From Streptomyces sp. DT2A-34 (GTDB lineage Bacteria > Actinomycetota > Actinomycetes > Streptomycetales > Streptomycetaceae), in the NCBI RefSeq assembly GCF_030499515.1, contig NZ_JASTWJ010000001.1, positions 3,142,001 through 3,206,000 of the forward strand: 64,000 nt of DNA, given 5' to 3'. The position numbers and the translations under genes are program-made. The notes beneath the pieces are model-generated. The model did no database searches and had not been told where the DNA came from. It saw only the letters and a program-made list of their open reading frames with translations. How positions within the stretch are numbered: position 1 is the stretch's first letter; every line of letters begins with the position of its first letter. Positions 34,828 through 42,913 of this stretch are shown piece by piece.

Positions 34828-35969
34828 CCGACCTTCGTCGGCTCCGCGGTGCGGAGCGTGACCTCGTGGGTGTCGTTGACGTTGTGCGCGGACACCGGGT
34901 TGCGGCGGGAGGCGAGCACGATGCCGCCGGCCACCGCCGCGCCGACCAGCGCGACCACGGCCGTACCGATGTCGCCGCCGTGCTTGACCACGCTCGCCGA
35001 GACGCCGCCGACCAGCGCGGCGGCGGGCAGCGTGACCAGCCAGGCCACGACCATGCGCCCGGCCACACCCCAACGCACCTCCGCCAGACGGCGGCCCAGC
35101 CCGGCGCCGAGGATGCTTCCGGAGGCGACCTGCGTGGTGGACAGTGCGAAGCCCAGGTGGGCCGAGGTCAGGATCACCGTCGTGGATGCGGTCTCGGCGG
35201 CGAAGCCCTGCGGGGACTGAATCTCCGTCAGGCCCTTGCCCATCGTGCGGATGATCCGCCAGCCGCCGAGGTAGGTGCCGAGACCGATGGCCAGGCCGGC
35301 CGAGGCGATCACCCACAGGGGCGGACCCGCGTCGGCGCCGAGCGCCCCCGCCGAGATCAGGGTCAGCGTGATGACTCCCATCGTCTTCTGCGCGTCGTTG
35401 GTGCCGTGGGCGAGGGAGACCAGCGAGGCCGAGGCGATCTGGCCGAGGCGGAAGCCCTTGGTGACCGTCTGCTTGCGGGCGCGAGAGGTGAGCCTGTACG
35501 CCAGGTACGTGGCCAGCAGCGCCGCGACCCCCGCCACCAGCGGCGAGGCCACCGCCGGGATCAGCACCTTCTCGACAACCTTGTCAAAGTGCACGCCATG
35601 CGACCCCGCGCCCACCCAGACGGCCCCGATCAGCCCGCCGAACAGCGCGTGCGACGAGCTGGACGGCAGCCCGACCAGCCAGGTGAGCAGATTCCACAGG
35701 ATCGCCCCCACCAGGCCCGCGAAGATCATGCCCGGGGTGACGAGTGTGTCGTCCACGATGCCGCCGGAGATCGTCTTGGCGACCTCGGTGGACAGAAAGG
35801 CACCGACGACGTTCAGGACGCCGCTGATGAGTACCGCCGTCTTCGGTTTGAGCGCCCCCGTGGCGATGGAGGTGGCCATCGCGTTCGCCGTGTCGTGGAA
35901 TCCGTTGGTGAAGTCGAAGGCGAGGGCCGTCACGATGACGACCGCCACCAGGAACGTGATGTGGTCCAT
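34815..35969 (-). CDS. pit: low-affinity inorganic phosphate transporter, PiT family
   Basis: A 384-residue protein, about ten spans. The duplicated PiT signatures are clear: ALAFDFTNGFHDTANAMATSIATGALKPK near the N-terminus and ASASLVSLAHGTNDAQKTMGVITL in the second half; each contains the conserved Gly-x-x-Asp/Asn motif. It imports phosphate as a metal complex driven by protons or sodium. ATG 35969 (MDHITFLVAVV) was chosen by family alignment; an upstream in-frame ATG 36017 would add 16 residues. No PhoU-like gene is adjacent; a small membrane protein follows instead. Confidence 0.92.
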   Translation of the reverse strand: MDHITFLVAVVIVTALAFDFTNGFHDTANAMATSIATGALKPKTAVLISGVLNVVGAFLSTEVAKTISGGIVDDTLVTPGMIFAGLVGAILWNLLTWLVGLPSSSSHALFGGLIGAVWVGAGSHGVHFDKVVEKVLIPAVASPLVAGVAALLATYLAYRLTSRARKQTVTKGFRLGQIASASLVSLAHGTNDAQKTMGVITLTLISAGALGADAGPPLWVIASAGLAIGLGTYLGGWRIIRTMGKGLTEIQSPQGFAAETASTTVILTSAHLGFALSTTQVASGSILGAGLGRRLAEVRWGVAGRMVVAWLVTLPAAALVGGVSASVVKHGGDIGTAVVALVGAAVAGGIVLASRRNPVSAHNVNDTHEVTLRTAEPTKVGTAA

Positions 35970-36159
35970 TCCCCAATGCAAACAAGCGCGGACCAATTCG
36001 CGGAGAACCCATGGCAAAGCGTGTCCCAGGAGCCGACGCGCGATTGGTAAGGGTCCTGCAAAGCCGGCGTGGTGAAAGCTCCAGGGCGTCGAGGGCGTTC
36101 AGGGCGTCGCTACGGCTGCGGCAGGCCCGCGACCGCATCGGCGGATCTACGATCGCTCC

Positions 36160-36918
36160 ATGCGCATCCGCTGGACGTACGCCTTCGTCGACCGCCCCGC
36201 CGCGTCCTTCGCCCGGGCCCACGCCTTCTGGACCGCCGTGACGGACACGCGGCTGTCCGAATTCCGCGGCGAGCAGGGAGAGTTCGTGACCCTGCTGCCG
36301 GGCGGTGGGACCGACCCCTGCGTGAAGGCCCAGGGGGTCGACTCGGGCGCCGGTGGGGCGCATCTCGACTTCGCCGTGGACGACGTACCGGAATTCGTGG
36401 AGGCGTCACTTCGGCAGGGTGCGGGCTGCGTCGCCGAGCACGAGGGCTGGGCCGTGCTGCGCTCGCCCGCCGGGCAGTTGTTCTGTGCCGTGCCCTGGCA
36501 CGGGGAGTCGGTACGGCCGCCCGTGGTCCGCGGCAGCCGGCTCGACCAGGTCTGCCTGGACGTACCGCCGTCGCTGTACGACGCCGAAGTCGCCTTCTGG
36601 AGCGGCCTGTTGGCGGACTGGGCGTCGGCGCCCGGCTCCCGCCCCGAGTTCCATGTGCTCAGGCCTCCGGCCGGGCTGCCCGTCCGTATCCTGCTCCAGC
36701 GGCTCGGCGAGGAGCGGACCGGAGAGGAGCGGCTCGCCTCCGCCCACCTGGACCTCGCCTGCGCGGACGTCGCGGCGACCCGCGCCCGGCACGAGGAACT
36801 GGGCGCGACGTTCGTCGCCCAGGGCGCCCGCTGGACGGTGATGCGCGACCCGGCGGGCGGCGTGTACTGCCTGACGAGGCGGGATCCGGAGACCGGCGGG
36901 CTGCCTATCGGACCTTGA
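36160..36918 (+). CDS. two-domain VOC (glyoxalase-like) protein
   Basis: A 252-residue protein from ATG 36160 (MRIRWTYAFVDRPAASFARA). It has two VOC modules, residues about 3-115 (FWTAVTDTRLSEFRGEQGEF, GGAHLDFAVDDV) and 128-245 (RLDQVCLDVPPSLYDAEVAF, SAHLDLACADV). His and Glu metal ligands are incomplete, so it is likely a ligand-binding or uncharacterised member rather than glyoxalase I. Its end overlaps the 3' end of the small secreted-protein gene on the other strand by 14 bp. Confidence 0.8.
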   Translation: MRIRWTYAFVDRPAASFARAHAFWTAVTDTRLSEFRGEQGEFVTLLPGGGTDPCVKAQGVDSGAGGAHLDFAVDDVPEFVEASLRQGAGCVAEHEGWAVLRSPAGQLFCAVPWHGESVRPPVVRGSRLDQVCLDVPPSLYDAEVAFWSGLLADWASAPGSRPEFHVLRPPAGLPVRILLQRLGEERTGEERLASAHLDLACADVAATRARHEELGATFVAQGARWTVMRDPAGGVYCLTRRDPETGGLPIGP

Positions 36919-37147
36919 ACACGCAGGCGTAGGCCACAGTCCCGCCCGGTTCGGGCGTGGGGCGGGGGCAGTCGCCGCCGTCCGCCGTCGACGTCGGCAT
37001 CGGGCTCCGCCCCTCCCCGACGTACGGCGCCCGGGCCTCGACCGAGTCCTGAATGAACAGGGTCAACCCACCGCCGACGGCCACGAGCGCCATCCACACC
37101 CCGACGACCCACCGCCACACCCTGCGCCGCCGCTCTCCCACGGTCAC
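36905..37147 (-). CDS. small single-span membrane/secreted protein
   Basis: An 80-residue protein from GTG 37147, coupled to the DUF952 gene by a GTGA overlap. An Arg-rich N-terminus (VGERRRRVWRWVVGVWMALV) leads into one membrane span, followed by an extracytoplasmic tail with two Cys (GGDCPRPTPE, AYACVFKVR). It is too short for the usual gene callers' comfort, but the coupling and the signal-anchor support it. The family is unknown. Confidence 0.6.
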   Translation of the reverse strand: MTVGERRRRVWRWVVGVWMALVAVGGGLTLFIQDSVEARAPYVGEGRSPMPTSTADGGDCPRPTPEPGGTVAYACVFKVR

Positions 37148-37482
37148 CCCCACCGCTCCACATTCACCACCGCGTCCACCCGAATGGGCCCGTACACATG
37201 CGGGAACTCCTCGCCCCCGGGCTCCGGCGCCTCGTACCTCAGCGGCACATCGAGCCGCGCGGGGTCCACGACCAGCACCACCAACTCGTCGGGGCCGTCG
37301 TAGGAGCCGTACAGGAAGGCCGCCACGGTCGGGAGCTGGGTGCGGGTCGAGCAGTGGATGAAGCCCTCCTCCTGGAGCGTGCGGCCGCGTGTCGAGATCT
37401 CGTACGTGCCGTGCTCGCGCGCCGCGTCCCACAGGGAACGTTCGGTGATGTGGAGGATGTACGTCTGTTCGGGCATGGGCAC
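37144..37482 (-). CDS. DUF952 family protein
   Basis: A 112-residue protein (MPMPEQTYILHITERSLWDA). Family features are GTYEISTRGRTLQEEGFIHCS, LVVLVVDPARLDVPLRYE and the C-terminal FPHVYGPIRVDAVV. DUF952 proteins are small cytosolic beta-rich proteins of unknown activity, related to ADP-ribosyltransferase-like folds. The gene lies three bases downstream of the sigma factor gene and overlaps the next gene by four bases, so all are one operon. Confidence 0.85.
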   Translation of the reverse strand: MPMPEQTYILHITERSLWDAAREHGTYEISTRGRTLQEEGFIHCSTRTQLPTVAAFLYGSYDGPDELVVLVVDPARLDVPLRYEAPEPGGEEFPHVYGPIRVDAVVNVERWG

Positions 37483-37485
37483 ACG

Positions 37486-38712
37486 CTACGACCTCAACCG
37501 TGCCGCCCGCGCTTGCAGATAGCGCTGCTCCGGCAGGCTCAGGGTCTTGGCGGCCGCGGCCTCGTAGGCGGCGCGGGCCTCGCCGTGGGCGCCCGCCCGC
37601 TCCAGAAGGTGCCCGCGGACCGCGTCCAGGCGGTGCCCTGCACCCAACTCGTCGTCCAGAACGGCCAGTTCGGCCAGACCCGCACGCGGGCCCCGGACCA
37701 TGGCGACGGCCACCGCCCGGTTGAGCCGCTCGACGGGTCCGGGGACGAGGCGTACGAGGACGTCGTAGAGGCCGAGGATCTCCTGCCAGTCCGTCGCCTG
37801 CGCGGAGGGTGCCTCGTCGTGGACGGCGGCGATGGCGGCGCGCAGCTGGTACGGGCCGGCGCGGCCCCGGGAGAGGGCGCGGGTGACCAGGGCGACGCCC
37901 TCCTCGATCGCGGCCTTGTCCCAGCGGTCGCGGTCCTGTTCGTCGAGGGGGACGAGCTCGCCGTGCGGGCCGGTGCGCGCGTCGCGGCGGGCGTCGGTGA
38001 GCAGCATCAGGGCCAGCAGGCCGGCCGCCTCGCCGTGGTCGGGGAGGAGCCGGTGGACCTCGCGGGTCAGCCGGATCGCCTCCCCGGCGAGGTCCCGCCG
38101 CGTCAGGCTCGTGCCCGAGGTCGCCGTATAGCCCTCGTTGAAGATCAGGTACAGGGTCTGCAGGACCGCGGGCAGCCGGTCCTCCCAGTTGTCGGGGTGC
38201 CCGAACCGCACGCCGCGAACCTTCTGCTTGGCCCGGCTGATGCGCTGAGCCATGGTCGCCTCGGGGACGAGATGGGCGCGGGCGATCTCCGCCGTGGTCA
38301 GACCGCCGACGGCACGCAGGGTGAGGGCGATCTGGGCGGGCGGGGTCAGGTCGGGGTGGCAGCACAGGAAGAGCAGGGTGAGGGTGTCGTCCTCGCGGGG
38401 AGCACGGTCCGTCCCCGGCGTCGGCGCCGTGAAGGCATCCCGTGGCGTCAGCGCCGCGGCCTTCTCCTCCCGGGCTCGGCGCGCCTGCTCCGCGCGCAGG
38501 GCGTCGGTCAGCCGGCGTGCGGCGACCTTGATCAGCCAACCGCGCGGATTGTCGGGGACGCCGGCCCGCGGCCACTGCTCGGCCGCCGCGAGCAGGGCCT
38601 CCTGTACGGCCTCCTCGGCGGTGTCGAAGTGGCCGTACCGCCGCACCAGCGCGCCGAGGACCTGCGGCGTGCAGCGGCGCAGCAGGTCCTCGGTCTCGGG
38701 TGTGGCGCTCAT
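37486..38712 (-). CDS. ECF42-type RNA polymerase sigma factor with C-terminal TPR-like extension
   Basis: A 408-residue protein from ATG 38712. Region 2 is at residues about 10-80 (LGALVRRYGHFDTAEEAVQE, WPRAGVPDNPRGWLIKVAAR) and region 4 at about 110-175 (LTLLFLCCHPDLTPPAQIAL, LTTAEIARAHLVPEATMAQR). The extra 230 residues (LLALMLLTDARRDAR, GRAGPYQLRAAIAAVHDEAP, ILGLYDVLVRLVPGPVERLN) form the helical extension typical of ECF42. No anti-sigma gene is adjacent; the extension and the YCII partner are thought to control it. Confidence 0.92.
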   Translation of the reverse strand: MSATPETEDLLRRCTPQVLGALVRRYGHFDTAEEAVQEALLAAAEQWPRAGVPDNPRGWLIKVAARRLTDALRAEQARRAREEKAAALTPRDAFTAPTPGTDRAPREDDTLTLLFLCCHPDLTPPAQIALTLRAVGGLTTAEIARAHLVPEATMAQRISRAKQKVRGVRFGHPDNWEDRLPAVLQTLYLIFNEGYTATSGTSLTRRDLAGEAIRLTREVHRLLPDHGEAAGLLALMLLTDARRDARTGPHGELVPLDEQDRDRWDKAAIEEGVALVTRALSRGRAGPYQLRAAIAAVHDEAPSAQATDWQEILGLYDVLVRLVPGPVERLNRAVAVAMVRGPRAGLAELAVLDDELGAGHRLDAVRGHLLERAGAHGEARAAYEAAAAKTLSLPEQRYLQARAARLRS

Positions 38713-38719
38713 GTACGGC

Positions 38720-39136
38720 TCAGCAGACGTCCCCGGCGCCGTCCAGGATGGGCCGGATCACCACCGGGTACACGGGCGCCCCGGCCGGCTGGGGGCAGCG
38801 GGTGATGCGCTCGGCGATCTCGGTGACCCGCTCCAGGCTCGCGCAGTCCAGCACCCAGTAGCCGGCCAGCAGCTCCTTGGTCTCGCTGTACGGCCCGTCG
38901 GTGATCACTGCCTTGCCGTCGTCGCCCAGGGTGACGTGCCGGACCTTCGCGGGCTCGGCCAGTCCCTGTCCGTCGATCATCTCGCCGGTCTCGGCGAGGT
39001 CGTCGTTGATGGCCTGCATGTAGGCGTACATCGCCTGGATCTCCTCCTGGCTCCAGGCCACGGAGTGCTCGGACGCCTTGCCCTGCATCGCCTCGTAGTC
39101 CGCCTGTGTGCCCTGCACCATGACCAGGTACTTCAT
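38720..39136 (-). CDS. YCII-related (DGPF-domain) protein
   Basis: A 138-residue protein (MKYLVMVQGTQADYEAMQGK) with the family signature DGPYSETKELLAGYWVLDCAS. It lies seven bases upstream of the ECF42 sigma factor gene. DGPF proteins are the constant partners of ECF42 factors; several paralogues often surround one sigma gene, but only one is present here. Its biochemical activity is unknown. Confidence 0.92.
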   Translation of the reverse strand: MKYLVMVQGTQADYEAMQGKASEHSVAWSQEEIQAMYAYMQAINDDLAETGEMIDGQGLAEPAKVRHVTLGDDGKAVITDGPYSETKELLAGYWVLDCASLERVTEIAERITRCPQPAGAPVYPVVIRPILDGAGDVC

Positions 39137-39232
39137 CGGTCCGCTCCTTCGGTTTCCGTCGGCTCGGGCCGCCCTTGGCGGGCGGCTCTCACAGGGGACG
39201 TCGGAGCCGGGCCGGGATTCTCGACAAGGGGT

Positions 39233-39484
39233 TCAGGAATTTTTCGCGGTGGGTGTCGCAGGCTGCTCGGCCTGTTGTTCGCGCTTCGGCTCGTGCTTCG
39301 GCTCATGCTTCTGCGCGTACTTTTCCTCGCGCTCCGCGTCGTCCTCGGCGCACGCGCCGCACTCGGGGTTCCGGCACGGGACGGGCACCCATGTGGGGAC
39401 CCAGACGCCCAGCGTCTTGTGGCGCCGGACGACCGTATCGACGGGCTGTCCGCATTCGGGACAGACGTGCTCTTCGCTGCCCAT
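39233..39484 (-). CDS. small zinc-ribbon-like protein
   Basis: An 83-residue protein from ATG 39484. CPECGQPVDTVV and CRNPECGACAEDDAE give two Cys pairs for a zinc ribbon; the C-terminus is a charged, low-complexity helix (EEKYAQKHEPKHEPKREQQA). The function is unknown. It is separate from the YCII/ECF42 operon by about 100 bp. Confidence 0.7.
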   Translation of the reverse strand: MGSEEHVCPECGQPVDTVVRRHKTLGVWVPTWVPVPCRNPECGACAEDDAEREEKYAQKHEPKHEPKREQQAEQPATPTAKNS

Positions 39485-39510
39485 GTCCCCAGGGTAGGGC
39501 GGGGGACCGC

Positions 39511-40095
39511 TCAGCGCTTCCTGCTGTACGTACGGACCACGGCGCCGTTGCCGAACGTCCGCGCCCCGTCGAGGGTGAAGTCCGTGCCGGCGAAGTCCGA
39601 GCCGAACATCGGCATGCCCGTGCCGTACACGACGGGGTAGGTCTTGATGACGAGCTCGTCGATCTCGTCGAGCAGTTCACCCGCGATCTGCGAGCCTCCG
39701 CACAGGTAGATGCCGAACTCGCTGTCCTCGGCCTTGAGTTCGCGCACGTTGGCGACCAGGTCGTCGCCGATGATCTCGACGTTCGGGTCGGGTGACTTGG
39801 TCAGGGTGCGCGAGGCGACGTACTCGCGCAGGTGGGCGTAGGGGCTGGTGATGCCCTCCTGCAGGGCCACGTCGTAGCTGCCCCGGCCCTGGATGATCGT
39901 GTCGAACCTCTTGTTGTCCAGGTCGTCGATGCCGAGGGCCCGGCGGACGTGGGTCGGCAGGGTCTCCGGATACTCGCTCTTCACGAACCCGAAGAACTCC
40001 TCGTCGGCGAAGCGAACCATGTCCGACCCGTCGCCGCCCGGGTCTCCGATGAACCCGTCGATCGAACAGGCGATGTAGTACGTGAGCTTTCGCAA
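39511..40095 (-). CDS. RibD C-terminal / dihydrofolate reductase-fold protein
   Basis: A 194-residue protein from TTG 40095 (encoding MRKLTYYIACSIDGFIGDP); TTG 40122 would add nine residues. The DHFR-like fold shows as YYIACSIDGFIGDPGGDGSD, IIQGRGSYDVAL and IYLCGGSQIAGELL, with the nucleotide-binding Gly-Gly. The protein is of the family usually annotated dihydrofolate reductase family, not housekeeping FolA. It is divergent from a TetR gene that probably controls it. Confidence 0.82.
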   Translation of the reverse strand: MRKLTYYIACSIDGFIGDPGGDGSDMVRFADEEFFGFVKSEYPETLPTHVRRALGIDDLDNKRFDTIIQGRGSYDVALQEGITSPYAHLREYVASRTLTKSPDPNVEIIGDDLVANVRELKAEDSEFGIYLCGGSQIAGELLDEIDELVIKTYPVVYGTGMPMFGSDFAGTDFTLDGARTFGNGAVVRTYSRKR

Positions 40096-40131
40096 GCCGG
40101 TCTCTTTTCGTAGGCTGGTCAACCACTTCGG

Positions 40132-40166
40132 TTGTAGTGCTTCAGTTGTAGTACTTCGCTTGTAGT
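40132..40166. promoter_or_regulatory. three 14-bp-spaced direct repeats in the DHFR-like/TetR intergenic region
   Basis: TTGTAGT occurs at 40132, 40146 and 40160, within GTTGTAGTGCTTCA, GTTGTAGTACTTCG and CTTGTAGTGGTTGC. The exact 14-bp spacing puts the sites on a similar helical face within the divergent promoter, so this is a candidate operator for the adjacent TetR protein. Confidence 0.55.
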
Positions 40167-40217
40167 GGTTGCAAGGGTATTTCCGGAGACGGACGTAAGT
40201 GGGAGAGGGGCTTCCGC

Positions 40218-40808
40218 ATGGCGGGCAATCCGGAGCGCCGGGCCGCGCTCGTCGACGCGGGCGTCGAGGTGCTGGCGCGCGAGGGGGCGCGCGGGCTGAC
40301 GTTCCGCGCGGTGGACGCCGAGGCAGGGGTGCCGGTCGGCACCGCCTCCAACTACTTCACCGGGCGCGACGACCTGCTCCGCCAGATCGACACCCGGCTG
40401 CACGTCCGGCTGGCGCCCGACCAGGAGCTGATCGCCGGTCTGATGACCCGGCCGAAGGACCGCTCCCTGGTCGCCGCCTTCATGCACGACCTGATGGCCC
40501 GCGCCACCCGCGACCGAACGGGCTACCTGGCCCTGCTGGAGATGCGCCTGGAGGCCAACCGGCGCCCCGGACTGCGCTCCTCCTTCACCAAGTCGGTGCG
40601 CGGCGACCTGGAGGAGGGCATGGAGTTCCACCGCGCCGCCGGGCTGCCCGGCGGCGACGAGATCGTCACCGTGCTCTACCTCGCGATGCTCGGGCTGCTC
40701 CTGGAGCACCTGACGCTGCCGGACGTGCTGGACGGCGTCCTGCCCGGGGTGAGCGTGCCGGACGGGCTGGTGGAGCGGATCGTGGAGACGGTCGTACCGG
40801 AGGGGTAG
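40218..40808 (+). CDS. TetR-family regulator
   Basis: A 196-residue protein from ATG 40218. The DNA-binding domain is residues about 5-60: AGNPERRAALVDAGVEVLAR, GLTFRAVDAEAGVPVGTASN, YFTGRDDLL. The ligand-binding half is helical. It is divergent from the DHFR-like gene, with the 14-bp repeats in between. Confidence 0.9.
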   Translation: MAGNPERRAALVDAGVEVLAREGARGLTFRAVDAEAGVPVGTASNYFTGRDDLLRQIDTRLHVRLAPDQELIAGLMTRPKDRSLVAAFMHDLMARATRDRTGYLALLEMRLEANRRPGLRSSFTKSVRGDLEEGMEFHRAAGLPGGDEIVTVLYLAMLGLLLEHLTLPDVLDGVLPGVSVPDGLVERIVETVVPEG

Positions 40809-40829
40809 AGCAGGGCTGCGGGGGTCGGC

Positions 40830-41429
40830 TCAGCCGCGCGGCTCGCGCCACATCGGCCACATCCGGGGGCCGTCCGGGAGGTCGAGGGGACGGCCCTCGG
40901 GTCCGAAGCCGAGGCGCTCGTACAGCTTCCGGCTCCGGTCGCTGCTCGCCTCCAGATAGGCGGGCAGGCCGTCCCGGTCGCAGCGGTCGAGGACCGAGTT
41001 CATGAGCGCGGTGCCCAGGCCCTCGCCCTGGTGCTCGGGTGCCACGGCGATCATCCACAGGTATTCGTGCGCACGGCCGGAGGGATGGATACCGGCTGTC
41101 AGGCGGCCGATCAGCTCGACGCGCTCGTTCTCCGGGTCCACGGCCTCGCGCAGCCGCGCGGGCCCTTCGTCGTCATGGTCCTGCTCGTCGGCCGGCACCG
41201 ACATCCACAACGCGCACGCGGTGCCGTCCTCGGTGATGTCGATACGGCCGACGGAGAACACGATGTCGGTGAACGCGGCCATGAGCTCGGGGTGGGCGCT
41301 ACGGCGGTGCTCCTCGCCCGGGAACACCCAGCCGCTGACCGGATCGTCCTGGAAGGCCGCGTCCAGCAGCCGGACCACCAGCTCCCGGTCCTCCGCGCCC
41401 GCCGTCCGGATCCGCACCCCCATGTCCAT
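40830..41429 (-). CDS. GNAT-family N-acetyltransferase
   Basis: A 199-residue protein from ATG 41429, with AAGGGGG close upstream. The acetyl-CoA-binding motif A is VAPEHQGEGLGTALMNSVL (R/Q-x-x-G-x-G/A), followed by YLEASSDRSRKLYERLGF, the motif B end. The substrate is unknown. It is convergent with the TetR gene, with only 21 bp between the stops. Confidence 0.9.
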   Translation of the reverse strand: MDMGVRIRTAGAEDRELVVRLLDAAFQDDPVSGWVFPGEEHRRSAHPELMAAFTDIVFSVGRIDITEDGTACALWMSVPADEQDHDDEGPARLREAVDPENERVELIGRLTAGIHPSGRAHEYLWMIAVAPEHQGEGLGTALMNSVLDRCDRDGLPAYLEASSDRSRKLYERLGFGPEGRPLDLPDGPRMWPMWREPRG

Positions 41430-41552
41430 CCGCCCCCTTCACGTCAACCGGCCTTGATCGTAGGGCGATCGGAGCGGGCGTGCCGTCCGCGGAACGACTT
41501 TGTCGAGATCTGTCCGGTGCTGGGGCCGACACGCCGGCCGGCGCACAGGGAC

Positions 41553-41585
41553 GGGCCCCGCACACCGTGGGGATGTGCGGGACCC
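41553..41585 (-). terminator. terminator of the encapsulin/polyprenyl synthetase operon
   Basis: GGGCCCCGCACA (41553-41564) pairs with TGTGCGGGACCC (41574-41585), with one mismatch. It lies about 120 bp past the polyprenyl synthetase stop. The segment 41664-41706 holds two copies of CGGCTGCCGCGGCC. Confidence 0.55.
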
Positions 41586-41707
41586 GCCGGTCCGGAGCCG
41601 CCCGGCGGCCGTACGGGGTCAGGAACCGTACGGCCCCGAGGGCTCCGGGGTCTCGACGACCGTCGGCTGCCGCGGCCGGGCGAGGCGGGCTTCGGCTGCC
41701 GCGGCCC

Positions 41708-42847
41708 TCAGTTGCTGCGCCGCGTCACGTACTCCGCGAGGGCCAGCAGTCCGCCCGCCTGCTCCGGGTCGGGGACCGCGCGGGCCAGTTCCTGCATGGC
41801 ACGGGCCATCCGGTCGGCGGCCTGGGCCTGCGCCCAGTCACGGCCACCCGCCCGCTCGACGGCGAGGGCGGTCGCCTGCAAGTCCTCCTTGTCGTACGGC
41901 AGCTCGTACAGCGCGGCCAGTTCCGCCGCCGCCGGACCGCCGGAGGTCAGCGCGGCGACGACCGGCAGGGACTTCTTGCGGGCGGCGAGGTCCGCGCCGG
42001 CCGGTTTGCCGGTGTGGCTCGGGTCGCCCCATATGCCGATCACGTCGTCGATGAGCTGGAAGGCGAGCCCGGCCTCACGGCCGAACGCGTCCAGCGCCGC
42101 CACGTCCTCGTCCGCCGCGCCCGCGTACAGCGCGCCGATGGCGCAGGCGCACCCCAGCAGCGCGCCGGTCTTGGCCTCGGCCATGCCGAGCACCTCGTCG
42201 AGGCCGACGTCACCGGGGCCCCGCTTCTCCATCGCCGTGTCCGCGTGCTGACCGGCGCACAGCTCGACGACGCAGGACGCGAGGCGGGCGGCGGCGGCCG
42301 TGGACGCCGGGTGCGGGTCCTCGGCGAGCAGCCGCAGGGCCAGCGCCTGGAGGGCGTCCCCGGCGAGGATCGCGTCGGCGTCGCCGAACACCGCCCATGC
42401 GGTGGGCCGGTGCCGACGGGTGGTGTCCCGGTCCATCACGTCGTCGTGCAACAGCGTGAAGTTGTGCACCAGTTCCACCGCCACAGCGGCCCGTACGGCC
42501 GCCGTCCGCGCCCCCGGACCGCCGAGCGCGGCGGCCGCGGTGAGCACGAGGGCGGGACGGATCGCCTTGCCCGCGTTGTCCGCCGCCGGGGTGCCGTCCG
42601 GGTGCTCCCAGCCGAAGTGGTAGCGCGCGATCCGGCGCATGGAGGGCGGCAACGACTCGATCGCGGCACGCAGTTCGGGGTCGACCGACGCCCGGACGTG
42701 CTCCAGGATCACCGCCGCCTCGGGCCCGTCGAGCGGACCCGCCCCGCCGTCCATGTCGGTCGTGATCGGCCTTCGCCTTTCGAGCGTCTCGGTGGACGGC
42801 CGCGCCCCGGCAGGGCGCGGCTCGGCCTCCGTCATGAACTCACCCAT
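41708..42847 (-). CDS. polyprenyl diphosphate synthase, likely encapsulin cargo
   Basis: A 379-residue trans-isoprenyl diphosphate synthase. The first Asp-rich motif is LLHDDVMDRD and the second FQLIDDVIGIWGD; GKAIRPALVL is the conserved substrate-binding Lys/Arg region. The first 40 residues are Pro/Arg/Glu-rich and predicted disordered, which matches the cargo-loading extension described for family 2 encapsulin cargos. It lies 66 bp downstream of the encapsulin gene on the same strand. Product chain length cannot be read securely. ATG 42835 is an alternative start. Confidence 0.9.
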   Translation of the reverse strand: MGEFMTEAEPRPAGARPSTETLERRRPITTDMDGGAGPLDGPEAAVILEHVRASVDPELRAAIESLPPSMRRIARYHFGWEHPDGTPAADNAGKAIRPALVLTAAAALGGPGARTAAVRAAVAVELVHNFTLLHDDVMDRDTTRRHRPTAWAVFGDADAILAGDALQALALRLLAEDPHPASTAAAARLASCVVELCAGQHADTAMEKRGPGDVGLDEVLGMAEAKTGALLGCACAIGALYAGAADEDVAALDAFGREAGLAFQLIDDVIGIWGDPSHTGKPAGADLAARKKSLPVVAALTSGGPAAAELAALYELPYDKEDLQATALAVERAGGRDWAQAQAADRMARAMQELARAVPDPEQAGGLLALAEYVTRRSN

Positions 42848-42913
42848 GGCATCGCCTCGGACCCGGCCTGCGGGCGGCGGGACTTCGGGCGGACAGGGTC
42901 CGGGCGGGGCAGG

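Noticed and set aside
34502..35068. Longer version of the small membrane protein reaching into pit
   Set aside because: The extension is antisense-like Arg/Pro sequence read through the 15-bp repeats in another frame of pit; the ATG at 34735 has a good ribosome site.
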